Assembly: GCA_026417975.1 (NCBI GenBank)
Contig: JAOACD010000012.1
Coordinates: forward strand, 1-64,000
Length of the DNA: 64,000 nt
Direction of reading: 5' to 3'
DNA from: Melioribacter sp.
GTDB taxonomy: Bacteria; Bacteroidota; Ignavibacteria; Ignavibacteriales; Melioribacteraceae
The position numbers and the translations under genes were made by a program. Below are positions 18,928-29,473 of the stretch, in pieces (the first letter of the stretch is position 1; the number at the start of each line of letters is the position of its first letter). Below the pieces are notes generated by a model. It had not been told where the DNA came from, ran no database searches, and worked only from the letters and a program-made list of their open reading frames with translations.

Positions 18928-20662
18928 CATACAGCTGTTAATATTTTTTTTAATCACTAACAACTACTTACCACAGACCATAAGCAAAATTGAAGTTCAC
19001 GGAAATAAAGTTTTCTCAGAGAATAATTACTTAAGCTGCGTTGCTAATTCAACGGAAAATATTTTTTTTAATGGAATTCAAGATACTTTAAAGAAAAAAA
19101 TTTACTCTTTTCTTTCCAGCGAAGGGTATTTTCACTCAAATATTGAAATAAAAACACTTAAGGTAGATTCACTTAAGTACAAGTTAATCATTAATATTAA
19201 AGAAAATGAACCAACTTATATTAGGAGTTTTTTTTTACAAATCAAGGAAGACTCCGTTTTTTTAAATAATCAATTAAAATTATTAGAAAACACAATATTC
19301 AAAAAAAGTGCTATTGAAGAAACCTTCAAGAACATTCTCAATTATTTCGAAAACAATGGTTACCCTTTTGCTTCTATAAAAATAAATTCTATTTTCTTTT
19401 ATACCGATTCTTCTACAAACAAAAACTATGTAGATTTATATCTTGAAATAAACAAAGAGATTAAAAGAAAATTTGATAAAATACTAATCAATGGAAATAC
19501 AAAAACAAAAGACTATGTAATTCTAAGAACAATTGATATAAAAGAAGGAGACTTATATAATCAAAAAAAAATTGAAAATATACCTATCAAACTAAATAGA
19601 TTAAACTTTTTTGAGATTATTGATACCCCTATCTACTACATAAATTCTCACAACAAAGGAATTTTAAAACTTAACTTAAAAGAAAAATCAACTAACAATT
19701 TTGATGGAATAATTGGGTATGTCCCCAGTGGAAATAATGCAAAGGGTTATTTTACTGGATTTTTAAATCTTAGTTTTGCTAACTTATTCGGAACAGCAAG
19801 AAATGTTTCCATTCGCTGGCAAAAAGAAAGTAAAATTACTCAAGAATTTGAAATAAAATACAAAGAACCATGGATTATAAATTTGCCACTTAATATTTAT
19901 GTAAATTTGTTTCAAAGAATTCAGGACACAACCTATATACAACAAAAATTTGAAAGCAGAATAGAATATATTGCTACAAATGAAATTTCTGCTTCTTTCA
20001 TTATTAATTCACAACCAACTTTTCCAGTCGAAAGAAAGAAAAAAATCTTTACTGTTTATAATTCAAGGTCTATAACAACAGGATTTAATTTCAAAGTAGA
20101 TACACGAGATAATTATTTATCACCACATAGTGGAATATTATTCAGCAATTCTTATTTGCTTGTTTCAAAAAAGATCTTAGGACCAAAAGAATTTATAAAC
20201 AACCAAGCTAAAACGACAGTTAGTATGCAAAAATATGAATTCGATTTTGAATATTTCAGGGAAATTTTTTCCAATCAAATCGCAGCATTAAAAATCCATG
20301 CAAGAGAGCTAAGGGGTTCTAATATTGAAATTAGTGACATGTATCTATTAGGAGGTGCAAATAGTCTAAGAGGATACAGAGAAAAACAATTTTTAGGAAA
20401 CAGAATCTTTTGGTCAAATATTGAATACCGCTACTTATTTTCAAAAAAAAATTTTACATTTATTTTTTTTGACAGTGGTTATTATCTGCAATCTGAAGAC
20501 ATTATAAAAAACAACCAAAGAACAGAAGGCTTTAAAATTGGTTATGGTTTTGGAATAAACTTAGAAACTTCTATAGGAATGTTAAACATAAGCTTTGCTC
20601 TAGCAAAAGGAGATTCTTTCTCAGAAGGGAAAATTCACTTTGGTATATTAAGTGAGTTTTAG
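18908..20662 (+). CDS. BamA/TamA (Omp85) family outer membrane protein
   Basis: 584 aa; POTRA-like repeats, C-terminal LGGANSLRGYREKQFLGNR beta-barrel signature. Confidence 0.88.
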   Translation: MIRLSISIQLLIFFLITNNYLPQTISKIEVHGNKVFSENNYLSCVANSTENIFFNGIQDTLKKKIYSFLSSEGYFHSNIEIKTLKVDSLKYKLIINIKENEPTYIRSFFLQIKEDSVFLNNQLKLLENTIFKKSAIEETFKNILNYFENNGYPFASIKINSIFFYTDSSTNKNYVDLYLEINKEIKRKFDKILINGNTKTKDYVILRTIDIKEGDLYNQKKIENIPIKLNRLNFFEIIDTPIYYINSHNKGILKLNLKEKSTNNFDGIIGYVPSGNNAKGYFTGFLNLSFANLFGTARNVSIRWQKESKITQEFEIKYKEPWIINLPLNIYVNLFQRIQDTTYIQQKFESRIEYIATNEISASFIINSQPTFPVERKKKIFTVYNSRSITTGFNFKVDTRDNYLSPHSGILFSNSYLLVSKKILGPKEFINNQAKTTVSMQKYEFDFEYFREIFSNQIAALKIHARELRGSNIEISDMYLLGGANSLRGYREKQFLGNRIFWSNIEYRYLFSKKNFTFIFFDSGYYLQSEDIIKNNQRTEGFKIGYGFGINLETSIGMLNISFALAKGDSFSEGKIHFGILSEF

Positions 20663-20724
20663 ATTACATGTTTAATTTCCTAAAATCATTTTAATATTTT
20701 TGTGTTTAATGAAAAAATTTTAAT

Positions 20725-21387
20725 TTGCATGAAAAATCAATCAGTGAAAATATGAGCTTAAACTCACTAAAGGAATTTGACAATTCTTTTCTTAACAACA
20801 AAATAAAATATATTGCAGGCGTTGACGAAGCTGGCCGCGGACCATTAGCCGGTCCCGTAGTAGCAGCAGCTGTAATATTCGATAAAAACATTAACCACCC
20901 TAAAATCAAAGACTCAAAAAAAATAACAGAAAAATCACGTGAGCAGCTTTTTGATTGGATTTTAAATAATTGCATATCATATGGTATTGGTATAGTTGAC
21001 CAAAATGAAATTGACAAAACAAATATTCTTCAAGCATCATTAAAAGCAATGAAAATAGCAGTAGAAAACTTACAGATAAAACCTCATTTAATTTTAATTG
21101 ATGGTAACAAATCATTTAACCCTCATAGTAAAAACATAAGAACTATAATCAAAGGGGATGCAAAATCATTTGCAATTGCTTCAGCTTCTATTATTGCAAA
21201 AGTTACAAGAGACAGAATAATGAAAGAATTTTCTATTTATTATCCAGAATACAGTTGGGAGAAAAACAAAGGTTATCCTACAAAAAGTCACATAGAAGCA
21301 TTAAAGAATTTTGGAATCAGTCCGATTCACAGAAAATCTTTTTTAAAAAACTTTGTTGAGCAATTTCAAATATTTGAAAATAATTAA
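20725..21387 (+). CDS. rnhB: Ribonuclease HII
   Basis: YIAGVDEAGRGPLAGPVVAAAVIF; start at 20725 or 20752. Confidence 0.96.
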   Translation: MHEKSISENMSLNSLKEFDNSFLNNKIKYIAGVDEAGRGPLAGPVVAAAVIFDKNINHPKIKDSKKITEKSREQLFDWILNNCISYGIGIVDQNEIDKTNILQASLKAMKIAVENLQIKPHLILIDGNKSFNPHSKNIRTIIKGDAKSFAIASASIIAKVTRDRIMKEFSIYYPEYSWEKNKGYPTKSHIEALKNFGISPIHRKSFLKNFVEQFQIFENN

Positions 21388-21400
21388 AAGAAACATTCAA

Positions 21401-21757
21401 ATGATAAATAAAAGAAAGCGAGGCAAAGAGGGCGAAGAATTAGCTTGTAAATATTTAACAGAATTAGGCTATAAAATTCTTAAAAAAAATTATCAATTAA
21501 ATCATGGGGAAATTGATATAATTGCAGAAGATGGTGATACTCTTGTATTTGTAGAAGTTAAGTATCGCAAATCTATAGAATATGGACATCCAGAAGATTC
21601 AATAACAAAAAGAAAACAAAAACAAATTAAGAAAACCGCAGAAGCCTACATTTACAAAAATAACATAACAAATCAGTCCTGCAGAATAGATGTAATATCA
21701 ATATTACATTTGCCTGATAAAGAACCAGAGATAATTCATTACAAAAATGCTTTCTAA
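21401..21757 (+). CDS. yraN: YraN family (UPF0102) endonuclease-like protein
   Basis: MINKRKRGKEGEELACKYLTELGYKILKKNYQLNHGEIDIIAEDGDTLVFVEVKYR; ATG at 21401. Confidence 0.93.
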   Translation: MINKRKRGKEGEELACKYLTELGYKILKKNYQLNHGEIDIIAEDGDTLVFVEVKYRKSIEYGHPEDSITKRKQKQIKKTAEAYIYKNNITNQSCRIDVISILHLPDKEPEIIHYKNAF

Positions 21758-21901
21758 AACTTAAACTATAAATTAAAAGTTAAATAACAACAATGTTTTA
21801 ATTCTTAAAGTGAATAAATATTAAACTCTTATTTTAAAAAAACAAGCATATACAAGCATAAATTACAAGTACTTCAGAATTATTTATGTACAAATGAAAT
21901 A

Positions 21902-21935
21902 TTTCCTGCGCCTCATAAACTACTAGGCGCAGGAA
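21902..21935. terminator. Rho-independent terminator between yraN and the TonB receptor
   Basis: tttcctgcgcct N10 aggcgcaggaaa, perfect 12-bp stem, followed by actttttta on the + strand. Confidence 0.8.
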
Positions 21936-21941
21936 AACTTT

Positions 21942-23759
21942 TTATATTAAATTGTATTTAACCCCAGCAGTAATCCATCTTCCTGGTAAAGGTACACCAG
22001 TAAAATCGGAATATGATTTATTAAACAAGTTTGTAGCACGCATAAAGAAACTCAATTTTTTAATCTTATAATTTAATTGTGAATCAACAATAAAGAATGA
22101 ATCAAAATTAATTCTCTTTTCAAATCTAAAAAACCAACTTAAATCAATGTTAAACGGCAAATTATGATTTACATTTATTAACAAATGATGCTTCAAATGA
22201 TCTAGTAAATACTTTGATTCGTATTTTCCTGTGGTTCTGTTCATTGTTAAGTATGTGTAATTAAATTCAATCTTATTTACAGGAAGTTCTGAAAACACTT
22301 GCTTAGGGAAAATTTGTATATTCAATTCCGTCCCATATGTTTTCACGTTAGAAATATTATCAACTCTCCACGGTTCACCTTTTGATATTCTTCCCCAATC
22401 AATTATGTTATATCCATTTTTATAAAACAAACTCACTTCAGCAAAATAACTTCTATGAATTGTCGAAAAACCTATTTCATAATTTGTTGTTTCTTCATGT
22501 TTTAAGTTTGGATTTCCCATGTTCGCAGGACTTTTATAATACAATTCTGTAAAAGTAGGTATACGAAATGCTTTGCCGTAAGAAGCAAAAATTTTAGATA
22601 ATGGTGTTATTTTATAACATGCATCTATCCCAGGCCAAAACTTCCATCCAATATTTGAATAATTATAAACATAAACTCCTGCTGAAAAAGTAAAATTTTC
22701 CAATTTGTCATATAAATGTTCTACAAAAAAACCTCCCTTAGTTCTATTATGATTTCCAAGATTTGTACTTTCTATTTCATCTTTATTTATTTCTGAACCT
22801 AAACTTGTTGTTCCAATAGATGTTTTTAATGATGACTGAATCTCAAGTCCATAAGAATTTGTTTTATGTATATTATGATACCAGTTTGGTCGAGTTTTAT
22901 CTAAAATATAATCATCATCGTTTCGGCGCCAGTAAATTTTAGGAATCAAGTTAAAATCAGAATTACCTAATTCTGCAGAAACATTTAATATTTTAGTAAT
23001 TGTTCGTTCCCATTGATTAGGAAACAAGTCCGAATAAAAATTATAAGCCCCAAACTTTTTATCAATATATCCAAAATAAAGATTAACTACATTTTTGTTT
23101 ATACTAATATTTTGCCCAATACTAAAAGTAGTTATATCAAAATTAGTATTATCTCTGTAACCATCAGATTTTCTTTTGGAAAATGAAACATTATTTCCTG
23201 AAGTTAAGATTGGATAAGAGGAATAAAAACTAATCTCATAGAGATTATGCTGACCTCCAATTGCAGAAATAGAAAGTGATTTATCTCTTGATTTTTTTGT
23301 AATAATATTCACAGCCCCTGCAAATGCATTTGGACCAAAAATTCTGGAGCCATGTCCTTTTAAGATTTCTATTCTTTCAATATTATCAATTGTTATAGGT
23401 AAGTTTAAATTATGATGGCCTGTTTGAGAATCACTCACTTTAATACCATCTATTAAAATTAATGTTTGTTCAAAAGTTCCGCCTCTTATGCCAGCATCAG
23501 CCTGAACACCTTCAACACCTCTAACTTTTAAGTCAACTGCATTAACATATTGCAACAAATCTTGAACATTAGTTACTGGTAAATGTTTAATTTCATTATA
23601 GCTTAATACAGTTACAGTGCGCGACAGATTAGAAAAAGTAATTGGAGTCCTATTTGTAGTAACTATAATTTCATCTAATTTATATTCTTTTTCTTGACTA
23701 TATACTATTAACCTAATAAATACAAAAAATAAAGTCATAATAATTATATTTTTTTTCAT
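21942..23759 (-). CDS. TonB-dependent receptor (BtuB-like)
   Basis: 605 aa; signal peptide, YKLDEIIVTTNR TonB box, plug domain GIRGGTFEQTLILIDGIKVSDSQTGHHN. Confidence 0.92.
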   Translation of the reverse strand: MKKNIIIMTLFFVFIRLIVYSQEKEYKLDEIIVTTNRTPITFSNLSRTVTVLSYNEIKHLPVTNVQDLLQYVNAVDLKVRGVEGVQADAGIRGGTFEQTLILIDGIKVSDSQTGHHNLNLPITIDNIERIEILKGHGSRIFGPNAFAGAVNIITKKSRDKSLSISAIGGQHNLYEISFYSSYPILTSGNNVSFSKRKSDGYRDNTNFDITTFSIGQNISINKNVVNLYFGYIDKKFGAYNFYSDLFPNQWERTITKILNVSAELGNSDFNLIPKIYWRRNDDDYILDKTRPNWYHNIHKTNSYGLEIQSSLKTSIGTTSLGSEINKDEIESTNLGNHNRTKGGFFVEHLYDKLENFTFSAGVYVYNYSNIGWKFWPGIDACYKITPLSKIFASYGKAFRIPTFTELYYKSPANMGNPNLKHEETTNYEIGFSTIHRSYFAEVSLFYKNGYNIIDWGRISKGEPWRVDNISNVKTYGTELNIQIFPKQVFSELPVNKIEFNYTYLTMNRTTGKYESKYLLDHLKHHLLINVNHNLPFNIDLSWFFRFEKRINFDSFFIVDSQLNYKIKKLSFFMRATNLFNKSYSDFTGVPLPGRWITAGVKYNLI

Positions 23760-23858
23760 AATTACCTCCTATTATATTATTAAATAAAAAACGCTATACG
23801 AAAAAAAATAAATAAAAAAAAGTATAATATGTTTAGTATTAAAGGAAAGTATTTATTA

Positions 23859-23939
23859 CTTCTGAAAAAGTTTTGTATCCTTTTGGACTCGCTTATGGCG
23901 AAAAGGATACTATTCGTGGTTTGAATTTATTTTCAGAAG
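23859..23939. repeat. Nested inverted repeats (two stems) upstream of TonB-dependent receptor
   Basis: Outer arms cttctgaaaa (23859-23868)/ttttcagaag (23930-23939); inner arms gtatcctttt (23875-23884)/aaaaggatac (23901-23910); cgc/gcg tip. Confidence 0.7.
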
Positions 23940-23976
23940 CATGGTGGGAGCAAAATTTCTTTAAAGAACAATATCA

Positions 23977-25329
23977 TTAAAGACTTATGATATCACTATA
24001 AATTATAAAAGCCATCAACAAAAGAAGTATTATAAATCCGGCATTTTGTATTGCTATTTTAACTTTAAGTGGTAATTCTCTTCTAAAAATTCCTTCGAGC
24101 AAAATAATTATAAAGTGACCTCCATCCAAAGCTGGAAAAGGAAGTATATTAATAATTGCAAGACTTAAACTAAGCATAGCAAGAAAATACAAAAAAGATA
24201 TTAATCCAGAGTCGGCAGATTTTGCTGCATACTGTGCAATTTTTACGGGACCGCCAAATGCTTGATTAAACGGAATTTTTCCAGTAATAACACTTTTTAA
24301 CATTCCTAAAGTTAGAATAGTATAATTTCCAATATTAGCCACACTATGTGTAAGGGCTTCAAAAGCACTATAGGTTTTGTATTCAAATTCTCCCGTATAA
24401 GCATCTGTAACAGCAATTCCTATTTTACCTTCAATACCAGGGTTTACAACTGTTTTTAATGTATCTTTTTTCCTAAGAAATACAATCTCTAAATCTTTTT
24501 CTTTGTTTGAAGAAATAATTTCCACAACTTGTTCTCTATCATAAACTTGTATACCACCTATAGAAATAAAAATATCGCCTGGCCTAATACCAGCTTCTTC
24601 AGCAGGAGAATTTTTCAAAACATCTTGAATATAAGGCTTTGTAGGATAGGGAAAAATAAAAATTCCCTTTTCTGAATTTTCCGTAATATCACTTTTTTGA
24701 AAACTTATTGAAATAGTATCATTACCTCTTAGAACATTAACAACAATATTTCCTTTGTTATGAACAAATAAATTCTCAAGAACCTCATCCCAATTTTTCA
24801 CTGGCTTATCGTTAATTTTAAGAATTTTATCATAAGATTGGAATCCTAATTTTTCTGCTATACTTCCCTTTTCAATCTTGCTTATAGTTGTTGATTTAAA
24901 TACTTGTTTTCCAATGAAAAAATTAATACTCCAAAATATTGCTAATGTAAGGAGCAAATTCATTAAAACGCCAGCACCAATTACAAAGAGTTTTTGTAAA
25001 GTTGACTTAGAACGAAATTCATAAGGTTGTGGTTCGCTTTCTACAAATTTTGTATCAAGACTTTCGTCTACCATGCCTGCAATTTTAACATAACCACCTA
25101 GTGGAAACAGACAAATTCTATAATCTGTATTTCCTTGGCTATCCCAATCTTTCGGTAAATCTCCAAACGTAAATCCATTTAATCTATTCCAACCAAAAAG
25201 TCTTTTTCCAAAACCAATTGCAAAAATATCTACACGCATTTTAGATAATTTTGCAGCAGCAAAATGACCAAATTCATGAATGAAAACCAAAATACCAATT
25301 GTAATTATGAAATAAATTATATAATCCAT
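23977..25329 (-). CDS. rseP: RIP metalloprotease RseP (site-2 protease, PDZ domains)
   Basis: 450 aa; FIHEFGHFAAAKL (HExxH), two PDZ segments, NILPFPALDGGH. Confidence 0.95.
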   Translation of the reverse strand: MDYIIYFIITIGILVFIHEFGHFAAAKLSKMRVDIFAIGFGKRLFGWNRLNGFTFGDLPKDWDSQGNTDYRICLFPLGGYVKIAGMVDESLDTKFVESEPQPYEFRSKSTLQKLFVIGAGVLMNLLLTLAIFWSINFFIGKQVFKSTTISKIEKGSIAEKLGFQSYDKILKINDKPVKNWDEVLENLFVHNKGNIVVNVLRGNDTISISFQKSDITENSEKGIFIFPYPTKPYIQDVLKNSPAEEAGIRPGDIFISIGGIQVYDREQVVEIISSNKEKDLEIVFLRKKDTLKTVVNPGIEGKIGIAVTDAYTGEFEYKTYSAFEALTHSVANIGNYTILTLGMLKSVITGKIPFNQAFGGPVKIAQYAAKSADSGLISFLYFLAMLSLSLAIINILPFPALDGGHFIIILLEGIFRRELPLKVKIAIQNAGFIILLLLMAFIIYSDIISL

Positions 25330-25331
25330 TA

Positions 25332-26486
25332 TCAGTCTCTATATTTTTTATTTAAAAACTCTCTCGTTTTTGCATCTGTTTCAATTATATTTTCTAAGGT
25401 AACATTTTTATGGTTGTTCATAACATTTAATGCTTCTTCTATAATTTCCGGAATTTGTGAAAATTTAATTTTACCTTTTAAAAACTTCTCTACTGCAACT
25501 TCATTTGCTGCATTTAATATGCAAGGAGCAGTTCCCCCTTGATCAATTACATCATATGCTAATTTCAGACATACAAATTTATCAAAATCTGGCTCAAAAA
25601 ATGTAAGCTGTCCTATTTTTTTTATATCTGTTATAACCTGATTATATTTTAATCTATGTGGATAAGACAAGGCATAAAGTATAGGAAGTTTCATATCTGG
25701 CAAACTCAACTGTGCTTTTATAGAACCATCTCTAAATTGAACCATTGAATGTATGATAGATTGGGGATGAATAGTAACTTCAATTTTCTCTTTAGGCAAA
25801 CCAAACAACCAATAGGCTTCAATGATTTCAAGGCCTTTGTTCATCATTGTTGCAGAGTCAATCGATATTTTATTCCCCATTTTCCAATTTGGATGATTTA
25901 GTGCTTCGCTAATTGTCACATTACAAAATTCTTCTTTACTCTTATTAAGAAAAGGCCCTCCAGAAGCAGTAAGAATAATTTTGTTTACTTCAGTAACGTC
26001 TTCCCCTTTAATACACTGAAAAATTGCACTGTGTTCAGAGTCTACAGGAATTATCTCTGAATTATATTCCTTTGAAAGTTTAATAATAATTTCTCCCGCA
26101 ACTACCAGAGTTTCTTTATTTGCAAGCGCAATTCTTTTACCTCTTTTAATTGCTTCTATTGTTGGTTTTAATCCTGCAAAACCAACAATTGCTGAAAGCA
26201 AAATATCGTAATCTTCATATTTTGTAACCTCTAAAAGACCTTCTTCCCCCTCAATTATGTTACATTTACTACTAATCCTTTTTCTGAGTTCTTTTGCTCT
26301 ATCTTTATTTTTAACAACTACCGACGATGGATTGAACTCTTTAATTTGTTCTTCAAGCAAATCGATATTATCATTAACAGTTAAGCCTGTTACTCTAAAT
26401 TCATTTTTAAAATTCCTAATTATTTCAAGTGCATTTTTCCCAATTGAACCAGTAGAGCCTAAAATCAAAATCTTTTTCATCAACAT
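25332..26486 (-). CDS. dxr: 1-deoxy-D-xylulose-5-phosphate reductoisomerase
   Basis: 384 aa; ILGSTGSIGKNALEIIRN, LTASGGPF, MNKGLEIIEAYWLF. Confidence 0.97.
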   Translation of the reverse strand: MLMKKILILGSTGSIGKNALEIIRNFKNEFRVTGLTVNDNIDLLEEQIKEFNPSSVVVKNKDRAKELRKRISSKCNIIEGEEGLLEVTKYEDYDILLSAIVGFAGLKPTIEAIKRGKRIALANKETLVVAGEIIIKLSKEYNSEIIPVDSEHSAIFQCIKGEDVTEVNKIILTASGGPFLNKSKEEFCNVTISEALNHPNWKMGNKISIDSATMMNKGLEIIEAYWLFGLPKEKIEVTIHPQSIIHSMVQFRDGSIKAQLSLPDMKLPILYALSYPHRLKYNQVITDIKKIGQLTFFEPDFDKFVCLKLAYDVIDQGGTAPCILNAANEVAVEKFLKGKIKFSQIPEIIEEALNVMNNHKNVTLENIIETDAKTREFLNKKYRD

Positions 26487-26494
26487 ATCCCGAA

Positions 26495-26986
26495 CTAATT
26501 AAAAAACCTATGTGTTATTGCAAAAAGAAAATTGATAATAACAATTAAATTAATAATCATATTTAACTTAAATACTTTTTTAACATTACTATGCACCTCT
26601 TCACTCACCATGTTACTACTTTCAAAGTTTTCACCTAGAGCTGAACGTACTTTTTTAGCTGTTGGTATAACATAAAAAAATATTATCAACAATAAAACTA
26701 ACATTAATATTTGCTTTGAAGTTAACCAGTGATTTGCTGTCATCTGAAAAAAAGTATAGACAGGATTAATTAGTACTAAAACTATACCAGTAATTAAAAT
26801 ACCTGTAGAACAAATAATACCTGTTAAATTTGAAAGAGAGAGGTATAAACTAATCAATTTTCTTTCGCCAATTTTGTCTTTGTTTTTATTTATAGATGAC
26901 TTAATATGAATATCTGTAAAAAAGTTAATTATCCATCCACCTGCAAAAATAATGTGTAATGTTAAAATTGTAGGATACCAATACAT
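26495..26986 (-). CDS. Hypothetical integral membrane protein
   Basis: 163 aa, four hydrophobic segments, N-terminal YPTILTLHIIFAGGWIINFF (CopD/DUF2269-like look). Confidence 0.7.
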   Translation of the reverse strand: MYWYPTILTLHIIFAGGWIINFFTDIHIKSSINKNKDKIGERKLISLYLSLSNLTGIICSTGILITGIVLVLINPVYTFFQMTANHWLTSKQILMLVLLLIIFFYVIPTAKKVRSALGENFESSNMVSEEVHSNVKKVFKLNMIINLIVIINFLFAITHRFFN

Positions 26987-27076
26987 TTTCTATTCCTTTC
27001 TAATTTTTGCACATAAATATAAGAAAAGAAAGCAAGATTATTTAAAGCTGTTATTAGGTAGTGTAGTATAGATATA

Positions 27077-29320
27077 CTAATCACGATATGGTCTATTAAG
27101 CCATTGATCTATAGTAAGTTTTAAAAAGTGGATATTAATTGGTTTGGCAATGTAATCGTTCATGCCAGCAGCAAGGCATTTTTCTCTATCTTTCATACTT
27201 GAATGAGCTGTTACAGCAATAATAGGAATTTTTCCTATATCGCCTGGTATTTCTCTTATTTTTTTAGTTGCTGTAATTCCATCCATATCAGTCATTTCAA
27301 TATCCATAAGAACCAAATCATATTGACCTGTTTTAATTGCATCAATAGCATCCTGACCATTCGATACAGCGTCTACATCATAGCCCACTTCTCTTAAAAT
27401 TTTAGTTTCTAGATTTTGACTAATTGGGTTATCTTCCACGAGCAACAACTTTTTTTTCTTTTGTTCAAATTTTTTCGCATCTTCAATTACTAGCTCTTCT
27501 TTCTGAGATTCCTTAGCTAATGGGGTTTCAATTTTTTCCTCTTCTATTTTATCTGGTGGTGAAAGTCTAAAAAATGCATTAAAATAAAATTTACTTCCTA
27601 ACCCTGGTTTACTTTCGACTTTGATATCTCCTCCCATAAGCTTAACAAACTCTTTAGCAATTACTAATCCCAGTCCCGTTCCTTCTTTCTTATCTTTCTT
27701 GCTTCTTACCTGTACATAAGGTTCAAACAAGAAAGGTATTTTTTCTGGTGGAATACCATGCCCAGTATCTTCAACAGAGGTTAATATTTCAACAGTATTA
27801 ATTGTTCTTGAATTCAATTTGACTGTAATCTTAACTTTTCCTTCATCTGTAAATTTAACAGCATTACCTACTAGATTTAGAACAATTTGTCTGTATCTTG
27901 TAGAGTCTCCATAAATTTTTTCAGGAATTTCATGGTCTACCTCCTCTTCGAGCTCGATGCCTTTTTGTCGTGCTGCTTGTCCCATAATTGAATAAACTTT
28001 ATGAATTTCATCTCTTATATTAAACTCGTTTATATCTAACTCCATCTTGCCTGCTTCAATTTTAGAAATATCAAGTATATTATTAATGATATCTAAAAGG
28101 GACTCTGCAGCAAGACGAGCATCTCTTGCAAATGATTTTAACTCTTCTTTGCTTTCAAATAAATCATTTTCAATTAAGGTAAGAAAACCCATTACAGAAT
28201 TCATTGGAGTTCGTACTTCGTGACTCATATTAGCAAGAAATTTAGACTTATAACTGCTTTCTTGTTGTGCTTTCTGAGCAGCAATATCAGATTTTAATTT
28301 TTCTTGCCTTAATGCTTCCAAAGCTTTTTGTCTTTCATTTTCAGCTTGAACTTGCTGTGTTATATCTTGAACACTTCCTTCGTAATAAGTTATATCCTCA
28401 TCTTCGTCATAACTAATACGGATATTTATTCTAACTGTAATTTCAGAACCATCTTTTTTTTGAAAGTGAACTCTATAATTGCGAACCTTACCTTGTTTTT
28501 CAAGTAATTTGTGTAGTAGGTCCCAATCTGCTTTCCTTTTAAACAGGTCATCAATAAAATTTAGTTTATACACATCATCTTCATTTGTATATCCAATCAA
28601 TTTCACAAATGCTGGATTAACGGCAGTAAATTTCCCGGAAGGAAGAATTTGAAAAATTCCCTCTGTAGAATTCTCAAATAAATTTCTAAATTTTTTTTCT
28701 GAAAGAATTACTTCATAACTTTTCAATAAGGCTTCGTGACGAAGTCGATAATTAATATAACTAGCTACAATAGCCATTACACTAATAATTAAAACTAAAA
28801 CTATGGACTCAATCATATTAGGTATTGAAGAGATGGAGGGGTTATTAAATATTATCGAAGCAATAAACACTAAATTATAATAGATAGCAACAATAATTTG
28901 ATTTTTAACTTCCCAACTTAAAAATAAAGCAGCCGTAAAAATTATAAGACTTATGATATGAGAATTAAAAACTAAAGTATGAGGTTCAAGGTAAGTCATT
29001 ACCCCAAAAGAAGCTACTATGGAAAGTAAAAGTATGTGTACTAGAAGAACAGGATGATTTTTCCCAAACTTTGAATTTGAGACTATAAGGAGAATAAAAG
29101 CTATAAGTACCGAAGCAACTCTCGAAATATATAACTGCACACTATGCTCAGAGAAATATAAAACTTCAAAGATCAGAGCAACAATTCCAGCTGCTGCAGT
29201 AAATGTTGCCAAAGACCTAAAAGGTGAAAGTAATTGCTTTTTATTTTCCTCTTTTATAAATCCTTGAACCTTTAGTTCAAGGGTTTTAGAAGATGGTCGT
29301 GTTTTAATCGACTTGCCCAC
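27077..29320 (-). CDS. Hybrid sensor histidine kinase/response regulator (membrane N-terminus, PAS, HisKA, HATPase, REC)
   Basis: FLANMSHEVRTPMNSVMGF H-box; GTGLGLVIAKEFV; receiver LLVEDNPISQNL...DLVLMDIEMTDMDG. Confidence 0.95.
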   Translation of the reverse strand: MGKSIKTRPSSKTLELKVQGFIKEENKKQLLSPFRSLATFTAAAGIVALIFEVLYFSEHSVQLYISRVASVLIAFILLIVSNSKFGKNHPVLLVHILLLSIVASFGVMTYLEPHTLVFNSHIISLIIFTAALFLSWEVKNQIIVAIYYNLVFIASIIFNNPSISSIPNMIESIVLVLIISVMAIVASYINYRLRHEALLKSYEVILSEKKFRNLFENSTEGIFQILPSGKFTAVNPAFVKLIGYTNEDDVYKLNFIDDLFKRKADWDLLHKLLEKQGKVRNYRVHFQKKDGSEITVRINIRISYDEDEDITYYEGSVQDITQQVQAENERQKALEALRQEKLKSDIAAQKAQQESSYKSKFLANMSHEVRTPMNSVMGFLTLIENDLFESKEELKSFARDARLAAESLLDIINNILDISKIEAGKMELDINEFNIRDEIHKVYSIMGQAARQKGIELEEEVDHEIPEKIYGDSTRYRQIVLNLVGNAVKFTDEGKVKITVKLNSRTINTVEILTSVEDTGHGIPPEKIPFLFEPYVQVRSKKDKKEGTGLGLVIAKEFVKLMGGDIKVESKPGLGSKFYFNAFFRLSPPDKIEEEKIETPLAKESQKEELVIEDAKKFEQKKKKLLLVEDNPISQNLETKILREVGYDVDAVSNGQDAIDAIKTGQYDLVLMDIEMTDMDGITATKKIREIPGDIGKIPIIAVTAHSSMKDREKCLAAGMNDYIAKPINIHFLKLTIDQWLNRPYRD

Positions 29321-29473
29321 TTATTTTTATTTTAAAACTTGCTTTCTAAATTTTGTATTTTTCAAATAACTTTTATATTTAGCAAACTTGTATAAAATTT
29401 CGCTGTTCTAAGGAAATTATTTTATTCTCCAAACAATTTAATAAATAAATAAAATTCTAACAAAATTTAGATT

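Noticed and set aside
23760-23976. Cobalamin riboswitch upstream of the BtuB-like receptor
   Set aside because: Expected B12-box-like conserved segment not seen; the structure present is a different nested stem.
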